Part shown: positions 26,481-33,973 of the stretch, piece by piece
How positions within the stretch are numbered: the stretch's first letter is position 1
Layout: the number at the start of each line of letters is the position of its first letter
Source: Gammaproteobacteria bacterium
GTDB lineage: Bacteria > Pseudomonadota > Gammaproteobacteria > SZUA-152
Length of the DNA stretch: 34,017 nt
NCBI GenBank assembly: GCA_021647505.1
Contig: JAKIUN010000041.1
Coordinates: 1 to 34,017 of the forward strand
Direction of reading: 5' to 3'
The notes under the pieces: model-generated
What the model saw: the letters and a program-made list of their open reading frames with translations, nothing else
Told to the model about the DNA's origin: nothing
The model's database searches: none
Program-made: the position numbers and the translations under genes

Positions 26481-27035
26481 ATGAAAAGCCAAGATATTGT
26501 CATCCTGCTGAAACTGGCGCTCCTCCACCGTCGGAGCGCCGCGCGACCGCTGCCTGAAAATGGCCGCGCCGACGCATTCAGTGCGCGCGGTCTGGAAAGC
26601 GCGCTGGGCATCAGTAAAAGTGAAGTGAACGCCTCCATCAACCGCAGCGCCGACGCCGGCCTGCTCGTCAAAGACCGAAACAGCGGCATCCCCAAGACAA
26701 ACATCAGCGCGCTACTGGAATTGATTGCCCACGGCCTGAAGTATGTCTTTCCGGTGAAGCCCGGCCCCCTGGTTCGAGGAATGCCGACCGCAGCGGCGGC
26801 GCCCGTCCTGCAAGAAAAGCTGGTGAGCATGGATGATTATATCTATGTGTGGCCCGACCCGAAGGGCAACGAAATAGGGCAATCACTGAAACCGCTGTTC
26901 AAAAGTGTTCCCGATGCCGCCCGGCGCGACCCGGAGCTTTATGACCTGCTGGCACTGGTGGATGCCATCCGGCTGGGCAATCCCCGCGAATCCAAGGTCG
27001 CGCAACAACTGTTGGAAAAGAAACTTAAAGCGTAA
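26481..27035 (+). CDS. winged-helix regulator partner of an AbiEii-like nucleotidyltransferase
   Basis: A 184-residue protein with an N-terminal winged-helix domain (about residues 5-75: MKSQDIVILLKLALLHR, then FSARGLESALGISKSEVNAS and AGLLV) and a C-terminal part (HGLKYVFPVKPGPLVRGMPT, VWPDPKGN, RRDPELYDLLALVDAIRLG) that I recognise from a family encoded next to small nucleotidyltransferases. Such pairs have an antitoxin-like or regulatory partner upstream, similar in layout to AbiEi/AbiEii. The stop overlaps the next start as TAATG. Its position inside a restriction operon suggests co-expression with hsdR and hsdM. The antitoxin role is inference. Confidence 0.65.
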   Translation: MKSQDIVILLKLALLHRRSAARPLPENGRADAFSARGLESALGISKSEVNASINRSADAGLLVKDRNSGIPKTNISALLELIAHGLKYVFPVKPGPLVRGMPTAAAAPVLQEKLVSMDDYIYVWPDPKGNEIGQSLKPLFKSVPDAARRDPELYDLLALVDAIRLGNPRESKVAQQLLEKKLKA

Positions 27036-27400
27036 TGGATGTACCGCAACAAATGCTGGAGATGCTACTGCCAGTGGCGGAGGCCTTGGGAGAAGAGCTA
27101 CTGGCCCACGTCGCCTTTGTGGGCGGAAGCACAACGGCCTTTCTCGTCACCGACCCCATCACCCGGCAGGCAGTGCGCTTTACCGAGGACGTGGATCTCA
27201 TCTTCCATGTCGATGGCCGCGAGGAACTGGCCGGAGAAGTAATGGCCGCAACGCCGGATGTTCGCGAGTATATCGCGGCACAATTTCAAGCCCTGCTGGA
27301 ACACCCCGAATTCGACTACGCCATCCAGGGCAATCTACAAGACAACAACCGGGCCGAGCTGTTTTACCAACGCTGGGAACAGATTTCAGGCCTTAACTGA
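27035..27400 (+). CDS. AbiEii-like nucleotidyltransferase, apparently with internal deletion
   Basis: The 121-residue protein starts like a nucleotidyltransferase: HVAFVGGSTTAFLVTDPITR then VRFTEDVDLIFHVDG, giving the GGS loop and the D-x-D metal pair. Immediately after VDG the sequence changes to REELAGEVMAATPDVREYIA and FQALLEHPEFDYAIQGNL, which resembles the C-terminal end of longer family members. The central part, with the third catalytic carboxylate and substrate-binding residues, is missing; full-length relatives are roughly twice as long. It overlaps the preceding gene by one base (TAATG). It may be inactive or a reduced form that still binds its partner. The family call is moderate and the deletion is inferred. 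Confidence 0.6.
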   Translation: MDVPQQMLEMLLPVAEALGEELLAHVAFVGGSTTAFLVTDPITRQAVRFTEDVDLIFHVDGREELAGEVMAATPDVREYIAAQFQALLEHPEFDYAIQGNLQDNNRAELFYQRWEQISGLN

Positions 27401-27415
27401 ACACGGGAATAACAC

Positions 27416-29014
27416 ATGGGCAATACCCAAATCGTACAAAAACTCTGGAACCTCTGCGACGTACTACGCGACGACGGCATCAACTACTCCGACTACGTCA
27501 CCGAACTGGTGCTGCTGCTGTTCATCAAAATGGAATACGAACAGGCGCAGGCGAAAGTAAAGTTTGACCACAGGCTGCCCGAGGGCTGCCGCTGGCCCGA
27601 TCTGCGCGACCAGTCCGGCCTCAACCTGCTCAACGCCTACCGGCAGATGCTGTTGGATCTGTCCAAAAATGACGACCCGCTCATCGCCGCCATCTATGCC
27701 GACGCGCAGACCCGCCTGCGCGAGCCGCGTCATCTGGAGCAGCTGATAAAAAGCCTCGACGCCATCGACTGGTTCAGCGCCCAACGAGACGGCCTCGGCG
27801 ATCTCTACGAAGGCCTGCTGGAAAAAAACGCCTCCGAAACCAAATCCGGCGCCGGTCAATACTTCACCCCGCGCCCGCTCATCGACAGCATCATTCGTTG
27901 CATCAAGCCCCAGGCCGGAGAAACCATCCAGGATCCTGCCGCCGGCACCGCCGGTTTTCTCATCGCCGCCGACCACTACATCAAGCAACACACCGATGAG
28001 CTGTTTGACCTCAAGGCCAAAGACCGCAAGTTTCAAATCACCAAAGCCTTCATCGGTATGGAGCTGGTGCCTGGCACCCGCCGTCTGGCGCTGATGAACT
28101 GCCTGCTGCACGGCATGGAAGGCGACGACGAAGGTGTGGTGCACCTCGGCAACACTCTCGGCCAGCGTGGCACCGAATTGTCCAAAGCCGACGTCATCCT
28201 CACCAATCCCCCCTTCGGCACCGCCAAGGGCGGCGGCGGCCCCACGCGCGACGACTTCACCTACAAGACCAGCAACAAGCAGTTAGCTTTTTTGCAACAC
28301 ATCTACCGCAGCCTCAAGCCCGGCGGGCGCGCCGCCGTGGTGCTGCCCGACAACGTCCTGTTCGAAGCCGGCGTCGGCACCGAGATCCGCCGCGACCTGA
28401 TGCACAAATGCAACCTGCACACCATTTTGCGCCTGCCCACCGGCATCTTTTACGCCCAGGGCGTCAAAACCAACGTCCTGCTCTTCACTCGGGGCACCGC
28501 TAAAAAACCCCAGCAGGAAGAAAACTGCACCAAAAATGTCTGGGTCTATGACTTGCGCACCAACATGCCCAACTTCGGCAAACGCACCCCGTTTGGCGAA
28601 CAGCACCTCAAGCCGTTTGAAAAACTGTTTGGCCGAAAGGCTGATGGCACCAGCAGGCGTAAAGAAGGTGACGCACAGGGAGGTGCTAACGTCGCGGGAG
28701 GCAGGACGCCGGGAGCGACGTCTACCCGCACGCACGAAAGCCCGATTGAGGAATTTCGCTGGCGCGTTTTTTCCCGCCAGTGGATACAAGAGCAAAAAGC
28801 TGACTCCCTCGACATCAGCTGGATCAAAGACGAAGACAGCGTGGATGCCGCCAATCTGCCCGAGCCGGACGTGCTCGCCGCCGAAGCCATGGGTGAACTC
28901 AGCGAAGCCCTGCGCGAACTGGATGGCTTGATGCAGGCATTGGGGGCCGGGGATCAGGCGCAGGTGCAGCGGGGGTTGTTGGCAGATGTGTTGGGACTCG
29001 ACAATGCCGAATAA
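27416..29014 (+). CDS. hsdM: type I restriction-modification methyltransferase subunit (HsdM)
   Basis: HsdM methylates adenine in the target chosen by HsdS. The 532 residues contain an N-terminal helical domain, QYFTPRPLIDSIIRCIKP, SAM-binding motif I (DPAAGTAGFL, from residue 173) and catalytic NPPF at 264-267. The C-terminal LPEPDVLAAEAMGELSEALR is typical. A glycine/arginine-rich stretch (about residues 411-440, QGGANVAGGRTPGATSTRT) is encoded by a repeat element inserted in frame. It follows the nucleotidyltransferase by 15 bases and overlaps the likely hsdS start by 11 bases. The methyltransferase core is intact. Confidence 0.95.
   Translation: MGNTQIVQKLWNLCDVLRDDGINYSDYVTELVLLLFIKMEYEQAQAKVKFDHRLPEGCRWPDLRDQSGLNLLNAYRQMLLDLSKNDDPLIAAIYADAQTRLREPRHLEQLIKSLDAIDWFSAQRDGLGDLYEGLLEKNASETKSGAGQYFTPRPLIDSIIRCIKPQAGETIQDPAAGTAGFLIAADHYIKQHTDELFDLKAKDRKFQITKAFIGMELVPGTRRLALMNCLLHGMEGDDEGVVHLGNTLGQRGTELSKADVILTNPPFGTAKGGGGPTRDDFTYKTSNKQLAFLQHIYRSLKPGGRAAVVLPDNVLFEAGVGTEIRRDLMHKCNLHTILRLPTGIFYAQGVKTNVLLFTRGTAKKPQQEENCTKNVWVYDLRTNMPNFGKRTPFGEQHLKPFEKLFGRKADGTSRRKEGDAQGGANVAGGRTPGATSTRTHESPIEEFRWRVFSRQWIQEQKADSLDISWIKDEDSVDAANLPEPDVLAAEAMGELSEALRELDGLMQALGAGDQAQVQRGLLADVLGLDNAE
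28689..28721. repeat. inverted repeat ACGTCGC/GCGACGT inside hsdM
   Basis: Seven-base perfect arms (28689-28695 and 28715-28721) enclose GGGAGGCAGGACGCCGGGA. This arrangement is of the dispersed-repeat kind seen in gammaproteobacterial chromosomes. It is read through in frame by hsdM in a variable linker, adding a small low-complexity segment. Confidence 0.55.
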
Positions 29015-30569
29015 AAAGACCGTAGGTTGGGGTGAGGAACGAACCCCAACAAATGTCTGGGCGGATGCCGATGGTGGGATTCCTGCGTCACTCCAACCTA
29101 CATCGGCTATCCCAGACTCGTGGATCAGCGTTGCCTTGGGTGAGGCTATTGATTACGGCAAAACAATCAAAGCAGAGCCATCAGAGATCAACGACGATAC
29201 GTGGGTGCTAGAGCTTGAAGATATCGAAAAGGATTCATCAAAAGTTCTTCAACGTCTGACATTTGCAGATCGCAAACCCAAGAGTACAAAAAATCGCTTC
29301 CAAACTGGTGACGTGCTGTATGGGAAGCTACGGCCGTACCTCAACAAAGTAGTAATTGCTGATGACGACGGTGTTTGTTCAACCGAAATAATTCCCCTTG
29401 CTTCTTCTGAGCACTTGGATAATCGGTATCTTTTTTATTGGCTTAAACACCCAGAGTTTTTAACGTATGTAACTAAAGTAGGCTATGGCGTAAATATGCC
29501 TCGCCTGGGTACTAAAGATGGTAATGCCGCCCCTTTTGTACTTGCACCCCTAGCCGAACAAAAACAAATCGCCGCCAAGCTGGACGAACTGCTGGCGCAG
29601 GTGGACACCCTCAAAACCCGCCTCGACGCCATCCCCGCCATCCTCAAACGCTTCCGCCAATCCGTCCTCGCCGCCGCCGTGAGTGGGCGGTTGACGGAGG
29701 AGTGGCGAGAGGCGAACACCTTTCAAACACAAGCCTCAATAACCGATATCACTGCGACATGGGCTTCTATCTACGACAAAAAAGGAAGGCGCTATAAAGC
29801 TCCCGTATTTGGTCCACTAGACGACTCGCTACCTCCTCTGCCCGCCAAATGGTAATGGACAAGAATTGGATATATTTTCGATGTGTATGTTGGCGCAACC
29901 CCTAGTAGAAAAGAACCTAGGTTCTGGGGTGGCAATATAAACTGGGTTAGTAGTTCAGAAGTAGCTTTCTGTCGAATTAAGTCGACTAAAGAAACGATAA
30001 CTCCTGAGGGATTAGAAAAGGCATCAACTATGGTACATCCTCCAGGGTCGGTGATGCTTGCAATGATTGGGCAGGGTAAAACACGTGGTCAACCAGCAAT
30101 ATTAGATATTCATGCGTGTCACAATCAAAATACAGCAGCTCTCCGGGTTTCAAATGCTTACTGTGTTTCCGAATACCTGTATTACTACTTGGCCGAGCGT
30201 TACGAAGAAACTAGGCAGGTAGGTTCTGGAAATAATCAGCAAGCAATGAACAAGAAAGTTGTGCAATCATTACCTTTTCCTCTCCCCCCAAAAGAAGAAC
30301 AAACCCAAATCGTCCACCGCGTCGAACAACTCTTTGCCTTCGCCGACCTGATCGAACAACGCCTCAAAGAAGCCCAGTCCCGCGTCAACCATCTCACCCA
30401 ATCCATCCTCGCCAAGGCCTTCCGTGGCGAACTCACGGCCGAGTGGCGCGAACAGAACCCAGAGCTGATCAGTGGCGAGCATTCGGCACAGGCATTGCTT
30501 GCCAGAATCGCGGCTGAACGTGAGAAGAGTCACCCCGCCAAACGCACCAGGAAAAGAAAGGCGGGATGA
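29004..30569 (+). pseudogene. hsdS: type I specificity subunit HsdS, interrupted by one in-frame TAA
   Basis: HsdS selects the DNA target through two recognition domains (TRDs). TRD1 spans about 29150-29550, followed by the central conserved helix (PLAEQKQIAAKLDELLAQV and RFRQSVLAAAVSGRLTEEW). TRD2 starts LPAKW, then TAA at 29853-29855, then [20 protein letters not shown] in the same frame, continuing to the second helix ([20 protein letters not shown]). Homologues have GW-E-W or similar here, so GAA to TAA is the simplest reading. A GTG at 29883 could start the second half, so two half-subunits are possible. TRDs are visibly more AT-rich than the conserved helices. The ATG at 29004 overlaps hsdM; codons 7-33 derive from a repeat. 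Confidence 0.85.
29022..29101. repeat. 80-bp mobile-type repeat at the hsdS 5' end
   Basis: The element begins GTAGGTTGG (29022-29030) and ends CCAACCTAC (29093-29101), exact inverted ends. Inside, GTTGGGGT (29026-29033) pairs with ACCCCAAC (29043-29050). GTAGGTTGGGGT-type elements are dispersed in many proteobacterial genomes. Here it is read in frame as the N-terminal extension of HsdS (VGWGEERTPTNVWADADGG). Confidence 0.7.
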
Positions 30570-30589
30570 CTTCATCACAACACCCTGAG

Positions 30590-30616
30590 GTAGGAGCAGG
30601 CCATGCCCGCGATAGG
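30590..30616 (+). repeat. single REP sequence GTAGGAGCAGGCCATGCCCGCGAT
   Basis: Starts GTAGGAGC and contains GCCCGCGAT, like the head of the REP pair at 16628. It is a lone copy between hsdS and the next repeats. Confidence 0.65.
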
Positions 30617-30634
30617 CGTTTTACGACAAAAGAA

Positions 30635-30676
30635 TTAACGCAAAGGTCGCAGAGGCGCAGAGGACGCAAAGTTTCT
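30635..30676 (+). repeat. AACGCAAAGG-CGCAGAGG-ACGCAAAG element
   Basis: An imperfect tandem of CGCAAAG/CGCAGAGG words (TTAACGCAAAGG, CGCAGAGGCGCAGAGGACGC). This sequence type is common as a dispersed intergenic repeat, and it is related to the ends of the element at 18601-18733. Confidence 0.55.
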
Positions 30677-30680
30677 GAAT

Positions 30681-30722
30681 GGCAGTATTGGGGTCGGCAG
30701 TATTGGGGTCAGACTCGAATTA
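30681..30722 (+). repeat. RAYT-associated repeat, left copy
   Basis: Two units of GGCAGTATTGGGGTC, the second continuing into AGACTCGAATTA. The closing 22 bases match the end of the array at 32247-32359 (TATTGGGGTCAGACTCGAATTA, here given in two parts). It ends five bases from the stop of the membrane gene at 30727. Confidence 0.85.
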
Positions 30723-30726
30723 ATCC

Positions 30727-31125
30727 TCATAGTTCGATGCCAAGTATTTCCGTAAGAATAATAAATGTCAAAGTACTGACAATCAAAACGAAACCGGAAA
30801 ATAACATTAGATAGCATAAAATAAGCTCTGACAATGGTGCATTACCGCGGAAATCGTATCCCCCCGTTACTTTGCGTATACGCTCATTGCGTTGACTAAA
30901 GTTCTTGCGAACAAAGCACCACATGTATCGCCCGGTTCGATTAATTTCTCCCTGAATTCCTCGGGCATCGGTAAGGTCGGCATGACTGGGAAACATGGCG
31001 TCGTATTTTCGCGTCACCCGGAAATATACTACGGGGAGCACAATCAGAAACACCAATGTACCAATACCACCGCTAAACGCTAGCAGTAGTATAAGCCACT
31101 CTTTAACTTCGGATGGAAGCTCCAC
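30727..31125 (-). CDS. two-helix membrane protein, candidate immunity protein
   Basis: A 132-residue protein with a hydrophobic helix at about 9-35 (LILLLAFSGGIGTLVFLIVL), a charged loop of about 60 residues (YDFRG, NRTGRYMWCFVRKNF) and a second hydrophobic region at about 98-128. It is not a family I can name. The start is GTG at 31125, 32 bases after the stop of the preceding gene on the same strand, and there is no obvious ribosome-binding sequence. Its stop abuts a RAYT-type repeat. A small membrane protein right behind a putative pore-forming protein is the standard layout of an immunity gene, but that is inference. Confidence 0.6.
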   Translation of the reverse strand: MELPSEVKEWLILLLAFSGGIGTLVFLIVLPVVYFRVTRKYDAMFPSHADLTDARGIQGEINRTGRYMWCFVRKNFSQRNERIRKVTGGYDFRGNAPLSELILCYLMLFSGFVLIVSTLTFIILTEILGIEL

Positions 31126-31157
31126 GACTGATGTTTGCTGCTGCGCTTACATTATGC

Positions 31158-32084
31158 TCAGGGTATCTCGGACAATAATTGCTTTTTCCGTTCGGGAGAC
31201 ATCGCTTCCTCGTAGGCTGATATCTGCTCGTAGAATAACTCACCAATCCAGCGGCCGAATTTTGCTCCCGTTAACGCGCTGACTCCACCTGCCACGGTGA
31301 GGATGATCAGCCCTGGGCCAAGAAACGCGGTTACGGCACCCGCAATCACGACACCCCCAATCAACGCCCCATACTCCTCATATGCCACCTTCTCCGCATT
31401 GCCTCCCTCATCGCGGGCATCCTGTACTTTCTGCCCCACCAGTCCGGCATCGATGATGATGCTGCCATAGGCGCCCACTCGGGCGATTTTTAGGAGACTC
31501 TTCAGGCGCCAGACGTCACGGCTGCCGGTCAGGTCGATGGTGTGCTGGCGGCTGCGCAGTACTCGCATGCCCTGCCTCGGACTTTTCAGGGCGGGCGATC
31601 CCCAGCGGGCCATGCTCCTCAGTTCGCTTCGGTAGGCGCTGTTGAGCCGCTCATGGGCCGGTTGCACTTTTTCTGTCTTGATTTTGTTGCGCTGCTTTTT
31701 GGGGGCGTTTTTCCATTGCACCAGACTGTCGTTGTACGCCTGTAATGCCTGGATATACCCCTTGCCCCGGGCCCGAGAGGCACCCAGCAGGCCGCCGGCA
31801 AAGGCCTTGAGACTGTCTTCACCGGTGGGCAGGGTTTCCATGAGTTCGCCCAGGGCCAGGACCTCTTCACCGCGCTGCTGCTGCAACAGTGCGCGCAGGG
31901 TGGCTTCTTCCCGCAGGGTCAGCTGCGGATCTATGCCGGTGCAGAGCTCCGAAAAATAGTTTGATGGCGTTCCAATGCCGAGAGGCCCCGGCAGCGGTGA
32001 ATGGGTCAGCGCCAATGTGCCATCGTCAATGGGGGGAGAGGCCGGCCCTATCCCGAGTGGGCCTGGAATTCTGCTGCTCGCCAT
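31158..32084 (-). CDS. PGPLGIG-tagged glycine-zipper protein, candidate pore-forming effector
   Basis: A 308-residue protein with no clear named family. Residues 7-13 and 32-38 are identical PGPLGIG repeats in a flexible N-terminal tail (MASSRIPGPLGIGPASPPID). A charged helical middle follows, with ARGKGYIQALQAYNDSLVQW. The C-terminus has a glycine-rich hydrophobic hairpin (about 236-285: GALIGGVVIAGAVTAFLGPG, LIILTVAGGVSALTGAKFG) suited to membrane insertion. There is no signal peptide. The start at 32084 is fixed by AGGAG six bases before it; the frame is open further upstream. A membrane protein follows 32 bases later. The design fits a secreted membrane-active toxin, for example of a type VI or contact-dependent system, but no secretion genes are in the window. 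Confidence 0.6.
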   Translation of the reverse strand: MASSRIPGPLGIGPASPPIDDGTLALTHSPLPGPLGIGTPSNYFSELCTGIDPQLTLREEATLRALLQQQRGEEVLALGELMETLPTGEDSLKAFAGGLLGASRARGKGYIQALQAYNDSLVQWKNAPKKQRNKIKTEKVQPAHERLNSAYRSELRSMARWGSPALKSPRQGMRVLRSRQHTIDLTGSRDVWRLKSLLKIARVGAYGSIIIDAGLVGQKVQDARDEGGNAEKVAYEEYGALIGGVVIAGAVTAFLGPGLIILTVAGGVSALTGAKFGRWIGELFYEQISAYEEAMSPERKKQLLSEIP

Positions 32085-32246
32085 GGTTAGCTCCTGCTTT
32101 ATGCTTGTCGTTGTGAAAACAACCCGTCCAAGATAGTCACATACTGCCATTATCGATGGCAAGCGTGGCTGAGTTCGTTCCTCAACTTGGCTGTCCATAT
32201 TTGTGCGCACGACGCCCAGATAATCACTCCATCTTCTCTCGAAATC

Positions 32247-32359
32247 GTAATATTGGTAATATTGGGGTCAGGTAATATTGGGGTCAGGTAATATTGGGGT
32301 CAGGTAATATTGGGGTCAGGTAATATTGGGGTCATAATATTGGGGTCAGACTCGAATTA
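32247..32359 (+). repeat. tandem array of GTAATATTGGGGTCAG, RAYT-associated
   Basis: About six units: one truncated unit at 32247, four exact 16-base units from 32256, 32272, 32288 and 32304, one 15-base unit at 32320, and a last copy from 32335 that continues into AGACTCGAATTA (ending 32359). The terminal sequence is shared with the repeat at 30681-30722. It ends 58 bases before the transposase start. Confidence 0.92.
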
Positions 32360-32417
32360 TGCATGCTGCTCAGCTATACTCCTCGTAGATTCCTTGGAGA
32401 ACAGGTGAGAGATTAGC

Positions 32418-33110
32418 ATGGCACGATTACCACGATACTTTGTCGAAGGACAGGCGCAGCATATTATCCAGCGAGGCAACAATCGAGAACCGATATTTGC
32501 TGACGATTCAGACATTCATTTTTACAATGAATGCCTTCAGGAAGCTGCTGAACAACAGGGATTAGCTATCCATGCCTACGTGCTGATGACCAATCATGTC
32601 CACATACTGGCCACCCCGGATACCACGCAAAGCATCAGCAAAACCCTGCAATCACTGGGAAGGCGCTACGTACAGTATTTCAACCAGACTTATGGACGCA
32701 CCGGAACCTTATGGGAAGGGCGTTACAGAGCGACCCTGATTGACAGTGAACGTTACCTGCTAACCTGCATGCGCTACATAGAGCTGAACCCAGTACGGGC
32801 AGGCATGGTCAAACACCCGCTGGACTACCCCTGGAGTAGCTATGCGGCCAATGCCCGGGGAGGGGAAGACAAACTGGTTAGCCCGCATTCCCTCTACAAG
32901 CGATTAGGGCGGAATCCACAGGCAAGACAGGGTGCCTATCGGCAATTGTTCAGAGCGGCCCTGGGCAAGGGAGAGCTGGACGCCATCCGCGAGGCAACGA
33001 ATACCGGCTGGGTGTTGGGCAATGACCGCTTTCGAGAGAAGATAGAGCAATTATCCGGGCGGCGTACGGCACCGAAACCGAGAGGCAGGCCACAAATACT
33101 GCCTTGTTGA
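32418..33110 (+). CDS. REP-associated tyrosine transposase (RAYT, Y1_Tnp family)
   Basis: A single-strand DNA transposase related to IS200/IS605 TnpA that handles REP-type hairpins rather than classical insertion-sequence ends. The 230-residue protein has PRYFVEGQAQHIIQRGNNRE at its start, the metal-binding HVH (H60-V-H62) in MTNHVHILATP, the GRTGTLWEGRYR segment and YIELNPVRAGM, which carries the tyrosine nucleophile. The ATG follows GGTGAGAG. The upstream array of TATTGGGGTCAG units is probably its recognition material. The gene is intact. Confidence 0.93.
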   Translation: MARLPRYFVEGQAQHIIQRGNNREPIFADDSDIHFYNECLQEAAEQQGLAIHAYVLMTNHVHILATPDTTQSISKTLQSLGRRYVQYFNQTYGRTGTLWEGRYRATLIDSERYLLTCMRYIELNPVRAGMVKHPLDYPWSSYAANARGGEDKLVSPHSLYKRLGRNPQARQGAYRQLFRAALGKGELDAIREATNTGWVLGNDRFREKIEQLSGRRTAPKPRGRPQILPC

Positions 33111-33131
33111 CAAACACCGTTCCTATCCCTC

Positions 33132-33920
33132 TTAGGCTTTTTCTCTTATTGGCATACGCTTTCCTAACCACACCGAACTCACAACCAAGAACACGAATAC
33201 CATTGTTTCAATGTCAATAACCTCACCAAGAAATAGCGCCGATACAAACAGCGTAATAAATGGCTGAAGTAATTGTGCTTGACTTACTCTTGCAATACCA
33301 CCCATTGCCAAACCTTTATACCATACAAAGAACCCAAATAACTGACTCACCAAAGCTAGATACAAAAAACTGGCATACCCTTCAACGGGCATACCAGACA
33401 GTGTTTCTGGTGCGTAGATTATGGCCGGAATAAGGATAAATGGAAATGATAGAACTAAAGCCCAGCAGATAACTTGCCAACCGCCAATATCTTTTGAGAG
33501 TCTTGCTCCAAAAGCGTAGCCAATTGCTGCCGACAAAATGGCACCTAATAGAGCAATATCTGCCATGTGGATGCCGCCTGTTCCTTGAATTAATGCATAT
33601 AAAATAACTAGACAACTTCCGAGCACGCTGACGAGCCAAAAAGAATAACTTGGTCTTTCATTTCCTATGAGCACGCCAACCACAGCAGTTGCCAATGGAA
33701 GAATACCTAACACCACCCCACCGTGAGATGCAGGAACATATTGCATTGCCCATGAAGAAAACACGGGGAAACCAACAACAACACCAAGAGCCACCACTGA
33801 GAGTTGATAGATTTGGTTGATATTTGGAATTTTCTGGCGAAACCATAATAGTAACATTGCAGCAACTAAAGCAGCCAAGACAGCCCTACCTAAGGAATGA
33901 AATTTAAATAATATACACAA
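33132..33920 (-). CDS. EamA/DMT-family transporter, truncated at the N-terminus
   Basis: A drug/metabolite-superfamily permease with about nine membrane helices in 262 residues. The family usually has ten helices and about 290 residues. The sequence enters at LGRAVLAALVAAMLLLWFRQ, which is the end of the first and start of the second helix in relatives, so the first helix is missing. The start would be a TTG at 33920 encoding MCILFKFHS, unrelated to the family, and a strong palindrome lies directly upstream. The whole gene is conspicuously AT-rich compared with its neighbours, which suggests transfer. It ends shortly after the RAYT gene on the opposite strand. The substrate is unknown and function is doubtful. 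Confidence 0.75.
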   Translation of the reverse strand: MCILFKFHSLGRAVLAALVAAMLLLWFRQKIPNINQIYQLSVVALGVVVGFPVFSSWAMQYVPASHGGVVLGILPLATAVVGVLIGNERPSYSFWLVSVLGSCLVILYALIQGTGGIHMADIALLGAILSAAIGYAFGARLSKDIGGWQVICWALVLSFPFILIPAIIYAPETLSGMPVEGYASFLYLALVSQLFGFFVWYKGLAMGGIARVSQAQLLQPFITLFVSALFLGEVIDIETMVFVFLVVSSVWLGKRMPIREKA

Positions 33921-33938
33921 GTTCTTTACGTTTAGTTA

Positions 33939-33973
33939 TCATCAGTTCTATTTTTATAAAATGGAACTGATGA
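33939..33973. repeat. near-perfect palindrome with 16-bp arms
   Basis: TCATCAGTTCTATTTT (33939-33954) and AAAATGGAACTGATGA (33958-33973) are complementary except for one T/G pair, with a 3-base loop TAT. It lies 19 bases before the broken 5' end of the EamA gene. It might be the end of an inserted element or a terminator of an upstream gene outside the window. Confidence 0.75.

Noticed and set aside
32247-32359. CRISPR-like array
   Set aside because: The 16-base units follow each other without spacers and end at a transposase gene, so this is a tandem repeat, not a CRISPR array.
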